NCBI RefSeq assembly: GCF_030317145.1
Contig: NZ_JASZYE010000001.1
Coordinates: forward strand, 1,736,001-1,800,000
Reading direction: 5' to 3'
Source: Variovorax flavidus
Lineage (GTDB): Bacteria > Pseudomonadota > Gammaproteobacteria > Burkholderiales > Burkholderiaceae_C
Length of the DNA stretch: 64,000 nt
Part shown: positions 1-7,991 of the stretch, one piece after another
How the letters are laid out: every line of letters begins with the position of its first letter
Numbering within the stretch: the first letter of the stretch is position 1
Translations under genes and position numbers: made by a program
The notes under the pieces: generated by a model
What the model was told of the DNA's origin: nothing
Databases searched by the model: none
What the model saw: the letters and a program-made list of their open reading frames with translations, nothing else

Positions 1-389
1 AGAACGGAGGGGCCTGCCATGCCGGCCCCTCCGGCGGCCAGCACGCCAATGGCAAAGATCAGCCCGGCCGTCGAAGTCATCAGCGGCGTGATGAAGGTTC
101 CAAGGGCCACCAGCAGCACACCGATAAAGATCACGCGGCCGGTTCCGATGCGATCGGCCACAGCACCGGCGAAAGGCTGCGTCAGCCCCCACCACAACTG
201 CCCGAAGGCGAATGCCAGGCTGATGCTGCCGATGCCGAGCCCCGTCGACGTGTTGAGCGACGAAAGGAAAAGTCCCATCGTCTGGCGCACGCCCATGGTC
301 AGCGCGAAGGTGCCGGCCGCAGCCAGCAGCACCAGCCACACGGCATAGCGCGCGACGGGCGTCGTGCCCAGGTTGGTCTTGTCATTCAT
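1..389 (-). CDS. MFS transporter, N-terminal part (runs off left edge)
   Basis: The reverse strand from the ATG at 389 reads open to the window edge and gives about 129 residues of a major facilitator superfamily permease. Several hydrophobic helices are visible, starting near residue 14 (YAVWLVLLAAAGTFALTMG), with the loop GAVADRIGTG between helices 2 and 3 as in the MFS motif A region. It would act in the inner membrane as a secondary transporter; the substrate cannot be told. Its start lies inside the last codons of the upstream marR gene (8-nt overlap), so the two are translationally coupled and the regulator probably controls this transporter. The 3' part is outside the window. Confidence 0.85.
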   Translation of the reverse strand, partial: MNDKTNLGTTPVARYAVWLVLLAAAGTFALTMGVRQTMGLFLSSLNTSTGLGIGSISLAFAFGQLWWGLTQPFAGAVADRIGTGRVIFIGVLLVALGTFITPLMTSTAGLIFAIGVLAAGGAGMAGPSV

Positions 390-846
390 CGATCTCTCCC
401 GGTTCCGCCTCGCCAGTGGCTTGCAGCAGCACGATGCTTTCGTCGATCAGCGTGTGCAGCGCCATGACCCGCTCGACACCGAGCACTTCGTTGAGCTTTT
501 CCTGCGCTGTGCGCCAATGACGCTGCGCCTCCGTGCGCTTCTTCCGGCCCTCGTCCGTGATGGCGATGAGCCGGCTGCGCGCATCGGGGCCGTCGCCTTG
601 CGTCAGCCAGCCCGCGGCGACCATGGGCTTGAGGTTGCGCGTCAGCGTCGAGGCCTCGATCCCCATGGCCTGCGCCAGGTCCACCGGGCGCAGCGGCCCC
701 AGGTGAAGGACGTGCGACAGCAGCGAGTACTGCGTGGTCTTGAGCCCGCTCTTGGCGACTTCCGCGTCGTAGTGGCGGGCGACCTGGCGCATCAGGCGCC
801 GCAGCCGGAAATTGGTACAGCCTTGCGGCCTTGCGATAGCATCCAT
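382..846 (-). CDS. MarR-family transcriptional regulator
   Basis: The 154-residue product has the MarR winged helix: recognition-helix region LAQAMGIEASTLTRNLKPM followed by the wing DARSRLIAITDEG. I chose the ATG at 846 (MDAIARPQG) and not the longer reading from 870, because the longer start would lie inside the 20-bp palindrome at 851-870, which is better explained as the operator. The gene overlaps the downstream MFS gene and is divergent from the thioesterase gene at 899. By family knowledge it would repress itself, and perhaps both directions, until a small phenolic or hydrophobic ligand binds. The ligand is not known. Confidence 0.88.
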   Translation of the reverse strand: MDAIARPQGCTNFRLRRLMRQVARHYDAEVAKSGLKTTQYSLLSHVLHLGPLRPVDLAQAMGIEASTLTRNLKPMVAAGWLTQGDGPDARSRLIAITDEGRKKRTEAQRHWRTAQEKLNEVLGVERVMALHTLIDESIVLLQATGEAEPGEIDE

Positions 847-850
847 GCCG

Positions 851-870
851 ATGATTGTAGCTACAATCAT
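851..870. promoter_or_regulatory. Perfect 20-bp palindrome, probable MarR operator
   Basis: ATGATTGTAGCTACAATCAT is fully self-complementary, centred between 860 and 861. It sits just upstream of the marR start and 28 bp before the divergent thioesterase gene. A second short palindrome, TGCATATGCA, follows directly at 871-880. The size, symmetry and position fit a MarR dimer site; the assignment to this regulator is inference from position. Confidence 0.75.
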
Positions 871-898
871 TGCATATGCAACTCTTTTGAGGAATTGA

Positions 899-1441
899 AT
901 GACATCGACGGATCAACTGGCCGCCTGGATCGCCGAGGAAGACGCCATCAACGAGCGCCTCAACGCAGGGCCCGGTCCTGGCGTCGCCCGCCCCGAGCAG
1001 ATCGCCGGCAAGACCGGCCTGGAAATGATGCAGGCGATGTTGCGCGCCGAAATCCCCTACGCGGCCATTGCCAAGACGCTGCACTTCCAGCTGATCGACG
1101 TCGGCCTCGGCAAGGCGGTATTCCAGGGCACGCCGCGCGCCGAGCATCTGAATCCGATGGGCGGCATCCACGGTGGCTGGTTCGCCACGCTGCTCGATTC
1201 CGCGCTGGGGTGCGCGGTCCACACCATGATGCCGGTCGGCCGCGGCTACACCACGGCCGAACTCGGCGTGAACCTAGTCAAGGGCCTCTCCCCCAAGGTG
1301 CAGCGCGTGCGCGCCGAAGGAAAGGTAATCCATTGCGGGCGTCAACTGGCGACCGCCGAGGCACGGCTGGTCGGCGCGGACGGGACCTTGTATGCCCATG
1401 CCACGACGACGTGCCTGGTGTTCGAGATGCCGAACCGCTGA
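899..1441 (+). CDS. PaaI-type hotdog-fold acyl-CoA thioesterase
   Basis: The 180-residue protein has the hotdog thioesterase signature NPMGGIHGGWFATLLDSALG near residues 83-102: the HGG turn followed by the acidic residue of the central helix that activates water in PaaI-like enzymes. It has an unusually long N-terminal extension of about 60 residues before the hotdog core. It would hydrolyse an acyl- or aryl-CoA in the cytoplasm. It is divergent from marR and separated from it only by the palindromic operator, so it is probably under the same regulator. The exact CoA substrate is unknown. Confidence 0.82.
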   Translation: MTSTDQLAAWIAEEDAINERLNAGPGPGVARPEQIAGKTGLEMMQAMLRAEIPYAAIAKTLHFQLIDVGLGKAVFQGTPRAEHLNPMGGIHGGWFATLLDSALGCAVHTMMPVGRGYTTAELGVNLVKGLSPKVQRVRAEGKVIHCGRQLATAEARLVGADGTLYAHATTTCLVFEMPNR

Positions 1442-1505
1442 GGCTGGCACGCGATCAATCGCCCCGACCTTGTAGGTGCATAGGTCGGCCGGGCACCCGC
1501 GGCAG

Positions 1506-1520
1506 TGATAATTATTCGCA
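1506..1520. promoter_or_regulatory. Fur-box-like site upstream of the iron ABC operon
   Basis: TGATAATTATTCGCA matches the 7-1-7 Fur core TGATAATnATTATCA at 12 of 14 arm positions. It lies 54 bp before the chosen start of the ferric-iron binding protein gene, where an iron-repressed promoter is expected. It is seen by eye only; no matrix score was computed. Confidence 0.55.
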
Positions 1521-1573
1521 TCGGCACGCCATCCGTGCCGGTGCTCTGTGCCTCACTGTCCCGGGAGAACCTC

Positions 1574-2629
1574 ATGACCCAGAACCTTCGCGCGCCATTC
1601 CATGTGATCAGCGCGCTGAGCGGCATGGCCGCCGCCTTGCTGGCCATCGCCACGCCCGCCTACGCAGCCGAAGAACTCACCCTCTACACGACACGCGAGC
1701 CCGGCCTGATCCAGCCCCTGATTTCGGCGTTCAGCGCGCAGAGCGGCGTCAAGGTCAACACCGTGTTCGTGAAGGACGGCCTTCTCGAAAGAGTCAAGGC
1801 CGAGGGCGCGCGGTCCCCGGCCGACGTGCTGATGACGGTCGACATCGGCAATCTGATGGATCTCGTCGACGGCGGTGTCACGCAGCCCGTGAAATCAGCG
1901 GCGCTGGAGTCGGCCGTTCCGTCCAACCTGCGCGGTGCCGACGGCCAGTGGTACGCGCTGTCGATGCGCGCACGCGTGCTGTATGCAGACAAGAACATGC
2001 CGATCACTTCGTTTCGCTACGAAGACCTCGCGAACCCCAAGTACAAGGGCAAGGTCTGCATCCGCGCAGGCCAGCACCCTTACAACACGGCACTGGTCTC
2101 CGCGATGATTGCGCACGACGGCGAGGCCAAGACCGAGCAATGGCTGCGCGGCGTCAAGTCCAACCTGGCACGCAAGGCCACGGGCGGCGACCGCGACGTG
2201 GCACGCGACATCCTCGGCGGCATCTGCGACGTCGGCCTCGCGAATTCCTATTACGTGGGCCAGATGAAAAGCTCCAAGGAAGGCAGTGACGCGCGCAAAT
2301 GGGGCGACGCCATCAAGGTGATCAAGCCGACCTTCGCCAATGCGAAAAGTGGCGGCACCCACGTCAACATCAGCGGCGCTGCAGTCGCGAAGAACGCGCC
2401 GCAGCGGGCCAATGCGGTCAAGTTGCTCGAATTCCTGGTGTCGGAGCCAGCGCAGGCGCTGTACGCCGAGACCAACTACGAATACCCCGTCCGCAAGGGC
2501 GTGGCACTCGATTCGATCATCTCCTCCAGCATCGGTGAACTGAAGGTGGACCCATTGCCAGTGGCCGAGATCGCCAAATACCGCAAGCAGGCCAGCGCTC
2601 TGGTGGACAAGGTCGCGTTCGACCAGTGA
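1574..2629 (+). CDS. fbpA: Fe(III) ABC transporter, periplasmic binding protein
   Basis: The 351-residue precursor begins with a Sec signal peptide (hydrophobic stretch about 12-30, cleavage after AYA). The mature start EELTLYTTREPGLIQPLI is typical of FbpA/FutA ferric-binding proteins, which carry Fe3+ across the periplasm. The iron-binding tyrosine pair is seen as NSYY (Tyr226, Tyr227), and the C-terminal NYEYPVRKG motif is also family-like. I used the ATG at 1574 because the open frame from a GTG at 1505 would put non-signal sequence in front of the signal peptide. The stop overlaps the permease start (GTGA). The Fur-like site upstream supports iron repression. Confidence 0.9.
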   Translation: MTQNLRAPFHVISALSGMAAALLAIATPAYAAEELTLYTTREPGLIQPLISAFSAQSGVKVNTVFVKDGLLERVKAEGARSPADVLMTVDIGNLMDLVDGGVTQPVKSAALESAVPSNLRGADGQWYALSMRARVLYADKNMPITSFRYEDLANPKYKGKVCIRAGQHPYNTALVSAMIAHDGEAKTEQWLRGVKSNLARKATGGDRDVARDILGGICDVGLANSYYVGQMKSSKEGSDARKWGDAIKVIKPTFANAKSGGTHVNISGAAVAKNAPQRANAVKLLEFLVSEPAQALYAETNYEYPVRKGVALDSIISSSIGELKVDPLPVAEIAKYRKQASALVDKVAFDQ

Positions 2630-4272
2630 CGCACTTGCGATCTGTCGGCGCCGCCTGGCGGATCGCGTCGGTTGCCATTGCGCTGGGCGTGCTCGCGCCC
2701 GTCCTGAGCCTTGCATGGCTGGCCGTCGGTTCGGGACTGGCGCATTGGTCGCATCTCGCCCGGCACGTGCTTCCGCAGGCGACGCTCAACACGGCCTTGC
2801 TGCTGGCGGGCGTCGGCGCGCTGGTTCTGGTCATCGGCACGGGCTGTGCGTGGCTGGTCACGACCTGCGACTTTCCGGGTCGCAAGGTGCTGCACTGGGC
2901 CTTGCTGCTTCCGCTGGCGATGCCGACTTACATCGTCGCCTTCGCCTACCTCGATCTGCTTCACCCGATCGGCCCGGTGCAAGGCGCGATTCGCTGGTTG
3001 CTGGGCTTCGACAGTCCGCGCCAGTTCCGGTTGCCCGACCTGCGCTCGATGCCTGGCGCGATCTTCGTGCTGGGCTTCGTTCTCTACCCCTACGTCTACA
3101 TGACGGCGCGCGCCATGTTCATGACCCAACCCGCCCACCTGATGGAAGCGGCCCGCACGCTTGGCGCGACCCGTACCGGCGCCTTCTTCCGCGTCGCGCT
3201 GCCGCTGGCCCGACCCGCGCTGGCCGTGGGCCTGAGCCTCGCGTTGCTCGAGACGCTCAACGACATCGGCGCCTCGGAATTCCTCGGCATCCAGACACTC
3301 ACCGTCGCGGTCTACACGACCTGGATCACGCGCTCCGATCTGGCCGGTGCAGCGCAGATCGCCTGCGCGATGCTCTTCGTGGTGGTCGCGCTGGTGCTGC
3401 TCGAACGCAATGGCCGGCGGCACCAGCGCTTCGGTTCGGCGCAGCGCATGCGCGCAATCCAGCCTCGCCGCTTGCACGGCGTCGCGGCCTGGCTGGCGAC
3501 CGTCGCGGCGTCGCTGCCCGTCATGCTGGGCTTTGTCGCGCCAGCGCTCTACCTGGTCTGGGAAACGACCAAGCGGCTGCGCCTGGGCGCCGGTGTCTCT
3601 TCGGGGCTGGTCGCCAGCCTCGGCAACACCATCGGGCTGGCGGCAGGCGTGACGGTGGTCACGGTCGCGGCCGGGCTCGTGGTGGCCTGGGCGGTCCGCA
3701 CCCAGGGCTCGATGGGCAACGGTGCTCGCTGGCAGGCACGCGCTGCTGTGCTGGGCTACGCACTGCCGGGCACCGTGCTCGCCATCGGTCTGCTGACGCC
3801 GGCGCTGGCCTTCGACGGCGCGCTGGGCTCGTTGATCGGCCACCCCGGCCTGCCGCTGATGGGCGCGGGCATCGTGCTCGTCGTGGCCTGCGCGATCCGC
3901 TTCCTTGCGATGCCGGTCGGCGGCCTCGAGGCGGGGCTGGCGCGCATTCCGCCCGCGCTCGAACAAGCCTCTCGCCTGCTGGGCGAAACCGCGAGCGGCA
4001 CCCTGCGCCGCGTTCACCTGCCGCTATTGCGGCCGGCCATCGCTGCCGCGGCATTGCTCGTCTTCGTCGACGCGATGAAGGAGCTGCCCGCCACCCTGCT
4101 CTTGCGACCGGCAAACTTCGACACGCTGGCGACCCTGCTGTACGCGGAGGCCGCGCGTGGCACGTATGAAGAAGGCGCGATCGCGGCGCTTGCGATCGTC
4201 GTTGTCGGACTGCTGCCGGTCACGCTGCTTGCACGCAATGGCCTGACCGTGCAAGCGGAGGCGGCCCGATGA
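2626..4272 (+). CDS. fbpB: Fe(III) ABC transporter permease, fused two-module type
   Basis: The 548-residue membrane protein is built of two homologous permease halves, each ending in an EAA loop that docks the ATPase: EAARTLGATRTGAFFRVALP in the first and EQASRLLGETASGTLRRVHL in the second. This is the usual FbpB layout with about twelve membrane helices. Translation starts at GTG 2626, overlapping the binding-protein stop, and its own stop overlaps the ATPase ATG at 4269 (ATGA), so all three genes form one coupled operon. It would move Fe3+ from the periplasmic protein into the cytoplasm. Confidence 0.9.
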   Translation: MTHLRSVGAAWRIASVAIALGVLAPVLSLAWLAVGSGLAHWSHLARHVLPQATLNTALLLAGVGALVLVIGTGCAWLVTTCDFPGRKVLHWALLLPLAMPTYIVAFAYLDLLHPIGPVQGAIRWLLGFDSPRQFRLPDLRSMPGAIFVLGFVLYPYVYMTARAMFMTQPAHLMEAARTLGATRTGAFFRVALPLARPALAVGLSLALLETLNDIGASEFLGIQTLTVAVYTTWITRSDLAGAAQIACAMLFVVVALVLLERNGRRHQRFGSAQRMRAIQPRRLHGVAAWLATVAASLPVMLGFVAPALYLVWETTKRLRLGAGVSSGLVASLGNTIGLAAGVTVVTVAAGLVVAWAVRTQGSMGNGARWQARAAVLGYALPGTVLAIGLLTPALAFDGALGSLIGHPGLPLMGAGIVLVVACAIRFLAMPVGGLEAGLARIPPALEQASRLLGETASGTLRRVHLPLLRPAIAAAALLVFVDAMKELPATLLLRPANFDTLATLLYAEAARGTYEEGAIAALAIVVVGLLPVTLLARNGLTVQAEAAR

Positions 4273-4955
4273 GCGCCGCACTTCAACTCGACGACGTGCG
4301 CCTGGCCTACGAAGGTGCGCGAGGCCTGCACACGGTCGTCGACGGCTTTTCGCTGTCGCTCGAAGCCGGTGCGATCGGCTGCCTGCTCGGCCCTTCCGGC
4401 TGCGGCAAGACCACCGTGCTGCGCGCCATCGCGGGGTTCGAGCCGGTTCGCTCCGGCACGATCCGGCTGGGCGACAGCGTACTGTCTTCGGTCGCGACGC
4501 ATGTGCAGCCCGAGCGGCGCCGCGTCGGAATGATGTTCCAGGAATACGCGCTGTTCCCGCATCTCACCGCGGCGCAGAACGTCGCCTTCGGCTTGAGGCG
4601 CTGGGGAGGCACGGCGCAAAGGGAGCGCGTGGCCTCCATGCTCGCGCTCGTGGGACTGGCCGATGCGGGCGAACGCCATCCGCACGAACTCTCGGGCGGC
4701 CAGCAGCAGCGCATCGCCCTGGCCCGCGCCCTCGCGCCCGAACCTGCGCTGCTGCTGCTCGACGAGCCCTTTTCGAATCTCGACGCAGCCACGCGCGAGC
4801 GGTTGACGGCCGAAGTGCGGGACATCCTCAAGACCGCCGGGCAGACCGCCGTGCTGGTCACGCACAACGAGGCGGAGGCGCACGCCATGGCCGACCGGAT
4901 CGGATTCATGCACAACGGGCGCCTCACGCGCTGGGCAGCGAGCGCGCGCACCTAG
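4269..4955 (+). CDS. fbpC: Fe(III) ABC transporter ATPase, short form
   Basis: The 228-residue ATPase has all nucleotide-binding motifs: Walker A GPSGCGKT (41-48), the Q-loop in MMFQEYALFPHLT, the signature LSGGQQQR, Walker B LLLLDEPFSN and the switch histidine in VTHN. It drives ferric iron import with the two preceding genes. It is odd in being about 120 residues shorter than typical FbpC proteins (about 350 aa). It stops right after the ATPase core and lacks the C-terminal TOBE-like regulatory part that often senses iron. I see no continuing reading frame after the stop, so this looks like a naturally short form, not a frameshift. Confidence 0.88.
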   Translation: MSAALQLDDVRLAYEGARGLHTVVDGFSLSLEAGAIGCLLGPSGCGKTTVLRAIAGFEPVRSGTIRLGDSVLSSVATHVQPERRRVGMMFQEYALFPHLTAAQNVAFGLRRWGGTAQRERVASMLALVGLADAGERHPHELSGGQQQRIALARALAPEPALLLLDEPFSNLDAATRERLTAEVRDILKTAGQTAVLVTHNEAEAHAMADRIGFMHNGRLTRWAASART

Positions 4956-5055
4956 GCGCGGGTCCTGGGCCCGAGAGGGCTTTTCTGGATAAGGTCTTCA
5001 AGGTTCGCAAGAATTCCGCCTTCCCCGATGTCAATCCAGAGAAAAGGAAGCGCGC

Positions 5056-5739
5056 ATGTCCCAGCTCACTCTCGTCAGCCACTTGTTGTGCCCGTACGTG
5101 CAACGCGCCGCGATCGCGTTGCTCGAGAAGAACGTACCCTTCGAGCGCGTCGTGATCGACCTCTCGCAGAAGCCGGATTGGTTCGTCGCGATCTCGCCGC
5201 TCGGCAAGGTGCCTCTTTTGCGCGTGCCGCAGTTCAGCGGCAAGGAGGCGATCCTCTTCGAAAGCAACGTGATCTGCGAATACCTCGAGGAAACGCAGGC
5301 CGGCGTCCGCCTGCATCCCGAAAACCCGCTCTCGCGCGCCGAGCATCGCGCCTGGATGGAGTTCGGCTCCGCGATTCTTGCGGACCTGTGGGGCTACGAA
5401 ACCACGCGCGACGCCGAAGTCTTCGAGCAGAAGCGACAGGCACTGATCGCGAAATTCGACCGCGTCGAGACCGCGCTGGGCGAAGGCCCCTACTTCGGCG
5501 GAGAGCGCTTCAGCCTGGTCGATGCGGTCTTCGCGCCGATCTTTCGCTACTTCGACGTATTCGACCAGATCACCGACTCGCACATCTTCGATGCCACGCC
5601 GAAGGTCCGCGCGTGGCGGCAGGCCCTGGCCGAGCGACCCAGCGTGCGAAAGGCCGTGGTGCCGGAGTACCCGCAACACCTGCGGGATTTCCTTCGGAAG
5701 CATGATGCGCACTTGCTGACACTCGCCGCCAGGGCGTGA
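5056..5739 (+). CDS. Glutathione S-transferase family protein
   Basis: The 227-residue protein has a thioredoxin-like N-terminal domain with the motif HLLCPYVQR (Cys12), as in omega-like and SspA-like transferases that use cysteine, not serine or tyrosine. It also has the cis-proline/glutathione-binding stretch PLGKVPLLRVP and FESNVICEYLEE, followed by an all-helical C-terminal domain. It starts after a good Shine-Dalgarno site (AAGGAAG). It would catalyse glutathione-dependent thiol transfer or dehydroascorbate-like reduction in the cytoplasm; the substrate is unknown. The next gene, glyoxalase I, also uses glutathione. Confidence 0.88.
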   Translation: MSQLTLVSHLLCPYVQRAAIALLEKNVPFERVVIDLSQKPDWFVAISPLGKVPLLRVPQFSGKEAILFESNVICEYLEETQAGVRLHPENPLSRAEHRAWMEFGSAILADLWGYETTRDAEVFEQKRQALIAKFDRVETALGEGPYFGGERFSLVDAVFAPIFRYFDVFDQITDSHIFDATPKVRAWRQALAERPSVRKAVVPEYPQHLRDFLRKHDAHLLTLAARA

Positions 5740-5781
5740 GCCGACAATCGGCAGCGGCAACAACTTTCAAGACCCCACGAC

Positions 5782-6192
5782 ATGCGACTTCTTCACACCA
5801 TGCTGCGCGTTGGCAATCTCCAGCGCTCGATCGACTTCTACACCCAGGTGCTGGGCATGCAACTGCTGCGCACTTCCGAAAACCCCGAATACAAGTACAG
5901 CCTGGCCTTCGTCGGCTACGAAGGCAATCCGGCGCAGGCCGAGATCGAGCTGACCTACAACTGGGGCACCGAGAGCTACGAATTGGGCACGGCCTACGGC
6001 CACATCGCGTTGGGTGTGCCCGACGCCTATGCCGCCTGCGAGAAGATCAAGGCGGCAGGCGGCAACGTCACGCGCGAGGCGGGGCCGGTGAAGGGCGGCA
6101 CCACTGTGATTGCTTTCGTGACGGATCCGGATGGGTACAAGATCGAACTGATTCAGCGCGCTGAAGGCGCAGCGGGCGGAGGGTTGCGCTGA
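5782..6192 (+). CDS. gloA: Lactoylglutathione lyase (glyoxalase I)
   Basis: The 136-residue protein converts the hemithioacetal of methylglyoxal and glutathione into S-lactoylglutathione. All four metal ligands of the E. coli enzyme are present at the same numbers: His5, Glu56, His74 and Glu122. The start [20 protein letters not shown] and the [18 protein letters not shown] stretch are characteristic. The length equals that of E. coli GloA. It is 42 bp downstream of a glutathione transferase gene, so the two may share a transcript. Confidence 0.96.
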   Translation: MRLLHTMLRVGNLQRSIDFYTQVLGMQLLRTSENPEYKYSLAFVGYEGNPAQAEIELTYNWGTESYELGTAYGHIALGVPDAYAACEKIKAAGGNVTREAGPVKGGTTVIAFVTDPDGYKIELIQRAEGAAGGGLR

Positions 6193-6238
6193 CGCCAGGT
6201 ATCCCGGGGGCGCCTTCGAGCCCCCGATTCGCCAGCGC

Positions 6239-6901
6239 TCAGATGCTGCGCAACGGCGGCTTGGTCGGCGCAGACTGCAGTCGCTTTCGCGATTTGGCGG
6301 GTACGGGCAACTCCGGCGGCAAGGCATCGAGTTCCTCGTCGCTGAGTTCGACCTCGGGCTGCGCAGGCTCAGGCTCGAACGCAGGTCGCGGGCGTGGCAG
6401 CGGCGTATGCATCAACTCGGGCGGGCGAGCCGACGCGGCAGACCAACCAGGCGTCTGAGCCGCCAACGGTTGCTCCGGCGGCGGCGATGGCTTGATGGCG
6501 GCGGGTTTCGCACCCCTGCCCGACGGCATGCCAATGGCCTGAACGAGCACACGAAACTCCTCCGCGCGGCGTTGATCCTGCTGCACTTGCCATCGCTGTT
6601 GCTCCTGCATTCGGGCTTGATCGCGCTCGGCCTGTCGCTGGGCCAGGAACTCGAGCTCGACCTGAATGGCCTGTTGCACCAGTTGCGGTACGCGTGCCGT
6701 GTCGGATGGCGGCTGCGGCTGCGGCTGCGGCTGCGGCTGCGGCTGCAAGGATTCCCGAGAAGCCAGTGCCTCTTCCAGCCCTTGGATCTGCACCGCCCAT
6801 TGCGCGCGAACATATCCCCACACGACCCACGCACCCAGCGCCGCCCCCAACAGGCCAATGGCAAAGCCGCTGCCGAACAGAAGCACGACAGGCGCGCTCA
6901 T
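6239..6901 (-). CDS. Membrane-anchored Pro/Gln-rich protein at the end of the T6SS remnant
   Basis: I do not recognise a named family. From the ATG at 6901 the 220-residue protein has one N-terminal membrane helix (about 5-28, VVLLFGSGFAIGLLGAALGA), a charged region, a run of PQ dipeptides, then a Gln/Arg/Glu-rich probable coiled coil (about 70-115) and a long proline-rich C-terminal half. The start overlaps the stop of tssA, so it is translated with the T6SS genes and could be an accessory envelope protein. The longer reading from 6943 lies inside tssA and is less likely. The PQ run is encoded by a hexanucleotide repeat. Confidence 0.7.
   Translation of the reverse strand: MSAPVVLLFGSGFAIGLLGAALGAWVVWGYVRAQWAVQIQGLEEALASRESLQPQPQPQPQPQPPSDTARVPQLVQQAIQVELEFLAQRQAERDQARMQEQQRWQVQQDQRRAEEFRVLVQAIGMPSGRGAKPAAIKPSPPPEQPLAAQTPGWSAASARPPELMHTPLPRPRPAFEPEPAQPEVELSDEELDALPPELPVPAKSRKRLQSAPTKPPLRSI
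6711..6746. repeat. GGCTGC hexanucleotide tandem repeat (6 units)
   Basis: Six perfect copies of GGCTGC lie inside the preceding gene and, read on the reverse strand, encode alternating Gln and Pro. As the unit is two codons, gain or loss of copies changes protein length without shifting the frame. Confidence 0.9.
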
Positions 6902-7968
6902 CGAGCGACCTCCTGGACCGCGCCCTCGCCTTCGGACTCCCACTTCTGCAGAAGATCGAGCGGAATCGAGTGAGCGACTTGGGAGAATCGCTTGCCCACC
7001 ATGCGCTCGGCCTGCTTGAGCAACACTGCCACGGGGCTGCTGGGCTCATGGACCTCGAACCAATCGCGCGCGACACGAATGCTGTTCAGGACGTCACCGC
7101 GCGTAGCGTTGGCGCCAGTTAAAGATAGCGACGGCACCCACTGGATGGGCGCTTGAAGAGCGTTCCTGGACATCGTTGGGGGACCTGCTTGCGACGCCTC
7201 CGGCATTGAAGAGACTTCCGAATCGAGCCCACGTGGCGACCCAGGCACGACGAACAGGTCGAGCACACGGGTCAGCCCCTGCAAGGACGGCGCTTCGCTG
7301 CCCAACTGGCTCTTGCTCCAGTCATCGATTGCACGCGCGTGCAATGCGGCCTGCGCGAGCAGATTCACGGGCGCCATGGCGTCCGCGCTTGCGCGCAATG
7401 CATCGAGTTGCCGGCGCACGGATTCGGGGCTTGGCGCGTCAGTGGGCCGCGGCATCGCAAACGCGCGCTCCACGTCGCGCACGGCCAGTCGCAAGGCGGT
7501 GCTGGACGCCACGACGATGTCCCGCACGTCGCTCATCAGGCCCTCGGGATCGGCCAACGCAGCCAACGCGTTCGCGCGCACATCCGGATCGCTCTGGCCC
7601 TCGATGAGCAGCTGAGGATGAATGTGCTCGGGCCATGCCTGCAGCGCGGCCGCAAGCATGGCAAGCCCATCTGCCAATCCCGCGGCCTGGCCCAGTCGCG
7701 CTCGGGCGCGACAAATCCATACGTACAGGCTGATGTCCCTGGTGCGCAGCAGAAGCCGACGGCAGTCGCGCTCGATTTCCGCCCAGTTGGGCGCTTCGGA
7801 CGTTCCGACGAAATCGCCGTACTGCGCCTCGCCGCGCGGCGTCATGCGCGACAACAGGATTGCGTATTCGGCGTCGTATTCGAGGCTCGCGCCGCATGGT
7901 GCATCGGTGCTGATCGGCAAGAGCCAGTCAGGCATCGGGGAGTGAACGGAAGAATCGACCTGGGGCAT
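6898..7968 (-). CDS. tssA: Type VI secretion protein TssA (ImpA N-terminal domain)
   Basis: The 356-residue protein starts with the ImpA-N domain common to TssA proteins: PISTDAPCGASLEYDAEY, then GEAQYGDFVG and NWAEIERDCRRLL, where the conserved Trp and helix follow. TssA caps the baseplate and helps tail sheath assembly in the cytoplasm. The ATG at 7968 is 23 nt after tssG; an alternative ATG at 7935 (MPDWLLPI) is possible, and neither has a strong ribosome binding site. The final part is helical and ends in the typical region with KRFSQVAHSIPLDLL. It is apparently intact although its partner genes are not. Confidence 0.88.
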   Translation of the reverse strand: MPQVDSSVHSPMPDWLLPISTDAPCGASLEYDAEYAILLSRMTPRGEAQYGDFVGTSEAPNWAEIERDCRRLLLRTRDISLYVWICRARARLGQAAGLADGLAMLAAALQAWPEHIHPQLLIEGQSDPDVRANALAALADPEGLMSDVRDIVVASSTALRLAVRDVERAFAMPRPTDAPSPESVRRQLDALRASADAMAPVNLLAQAALHARAIDDWSKSQLGSEAPSLQGLTRVLDLFVVPGSPRGLDSEVSSMPEASQAGPPTMSRNALQAPIQWVPSLSLTGANATRGDVLNSIRVARDWFEVHEPSSPVAVLLKQAERMVGKRFSQVAHSIPLDLLQKWESEGEGAVQEVAR

Positions 7969-7991
7969 GAAGGGAAATGGAAAAGAACAAC

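Noticed and set aside
364..2289. Very long plus-strand open frame (641 codons) across marR, the thioesterase and fbpA
   Set aside because: It is a shadow frame of high-GC coding DNA; its translation is Arg/Pro/Ala-rich and the three genes in other frames have clear family motifs.
6711..6746. The repeat as a CRISPR or phase-variation switch
   Set aside because: The units are 6 bp with no spacers, and six-base changes cannot shift the frame.
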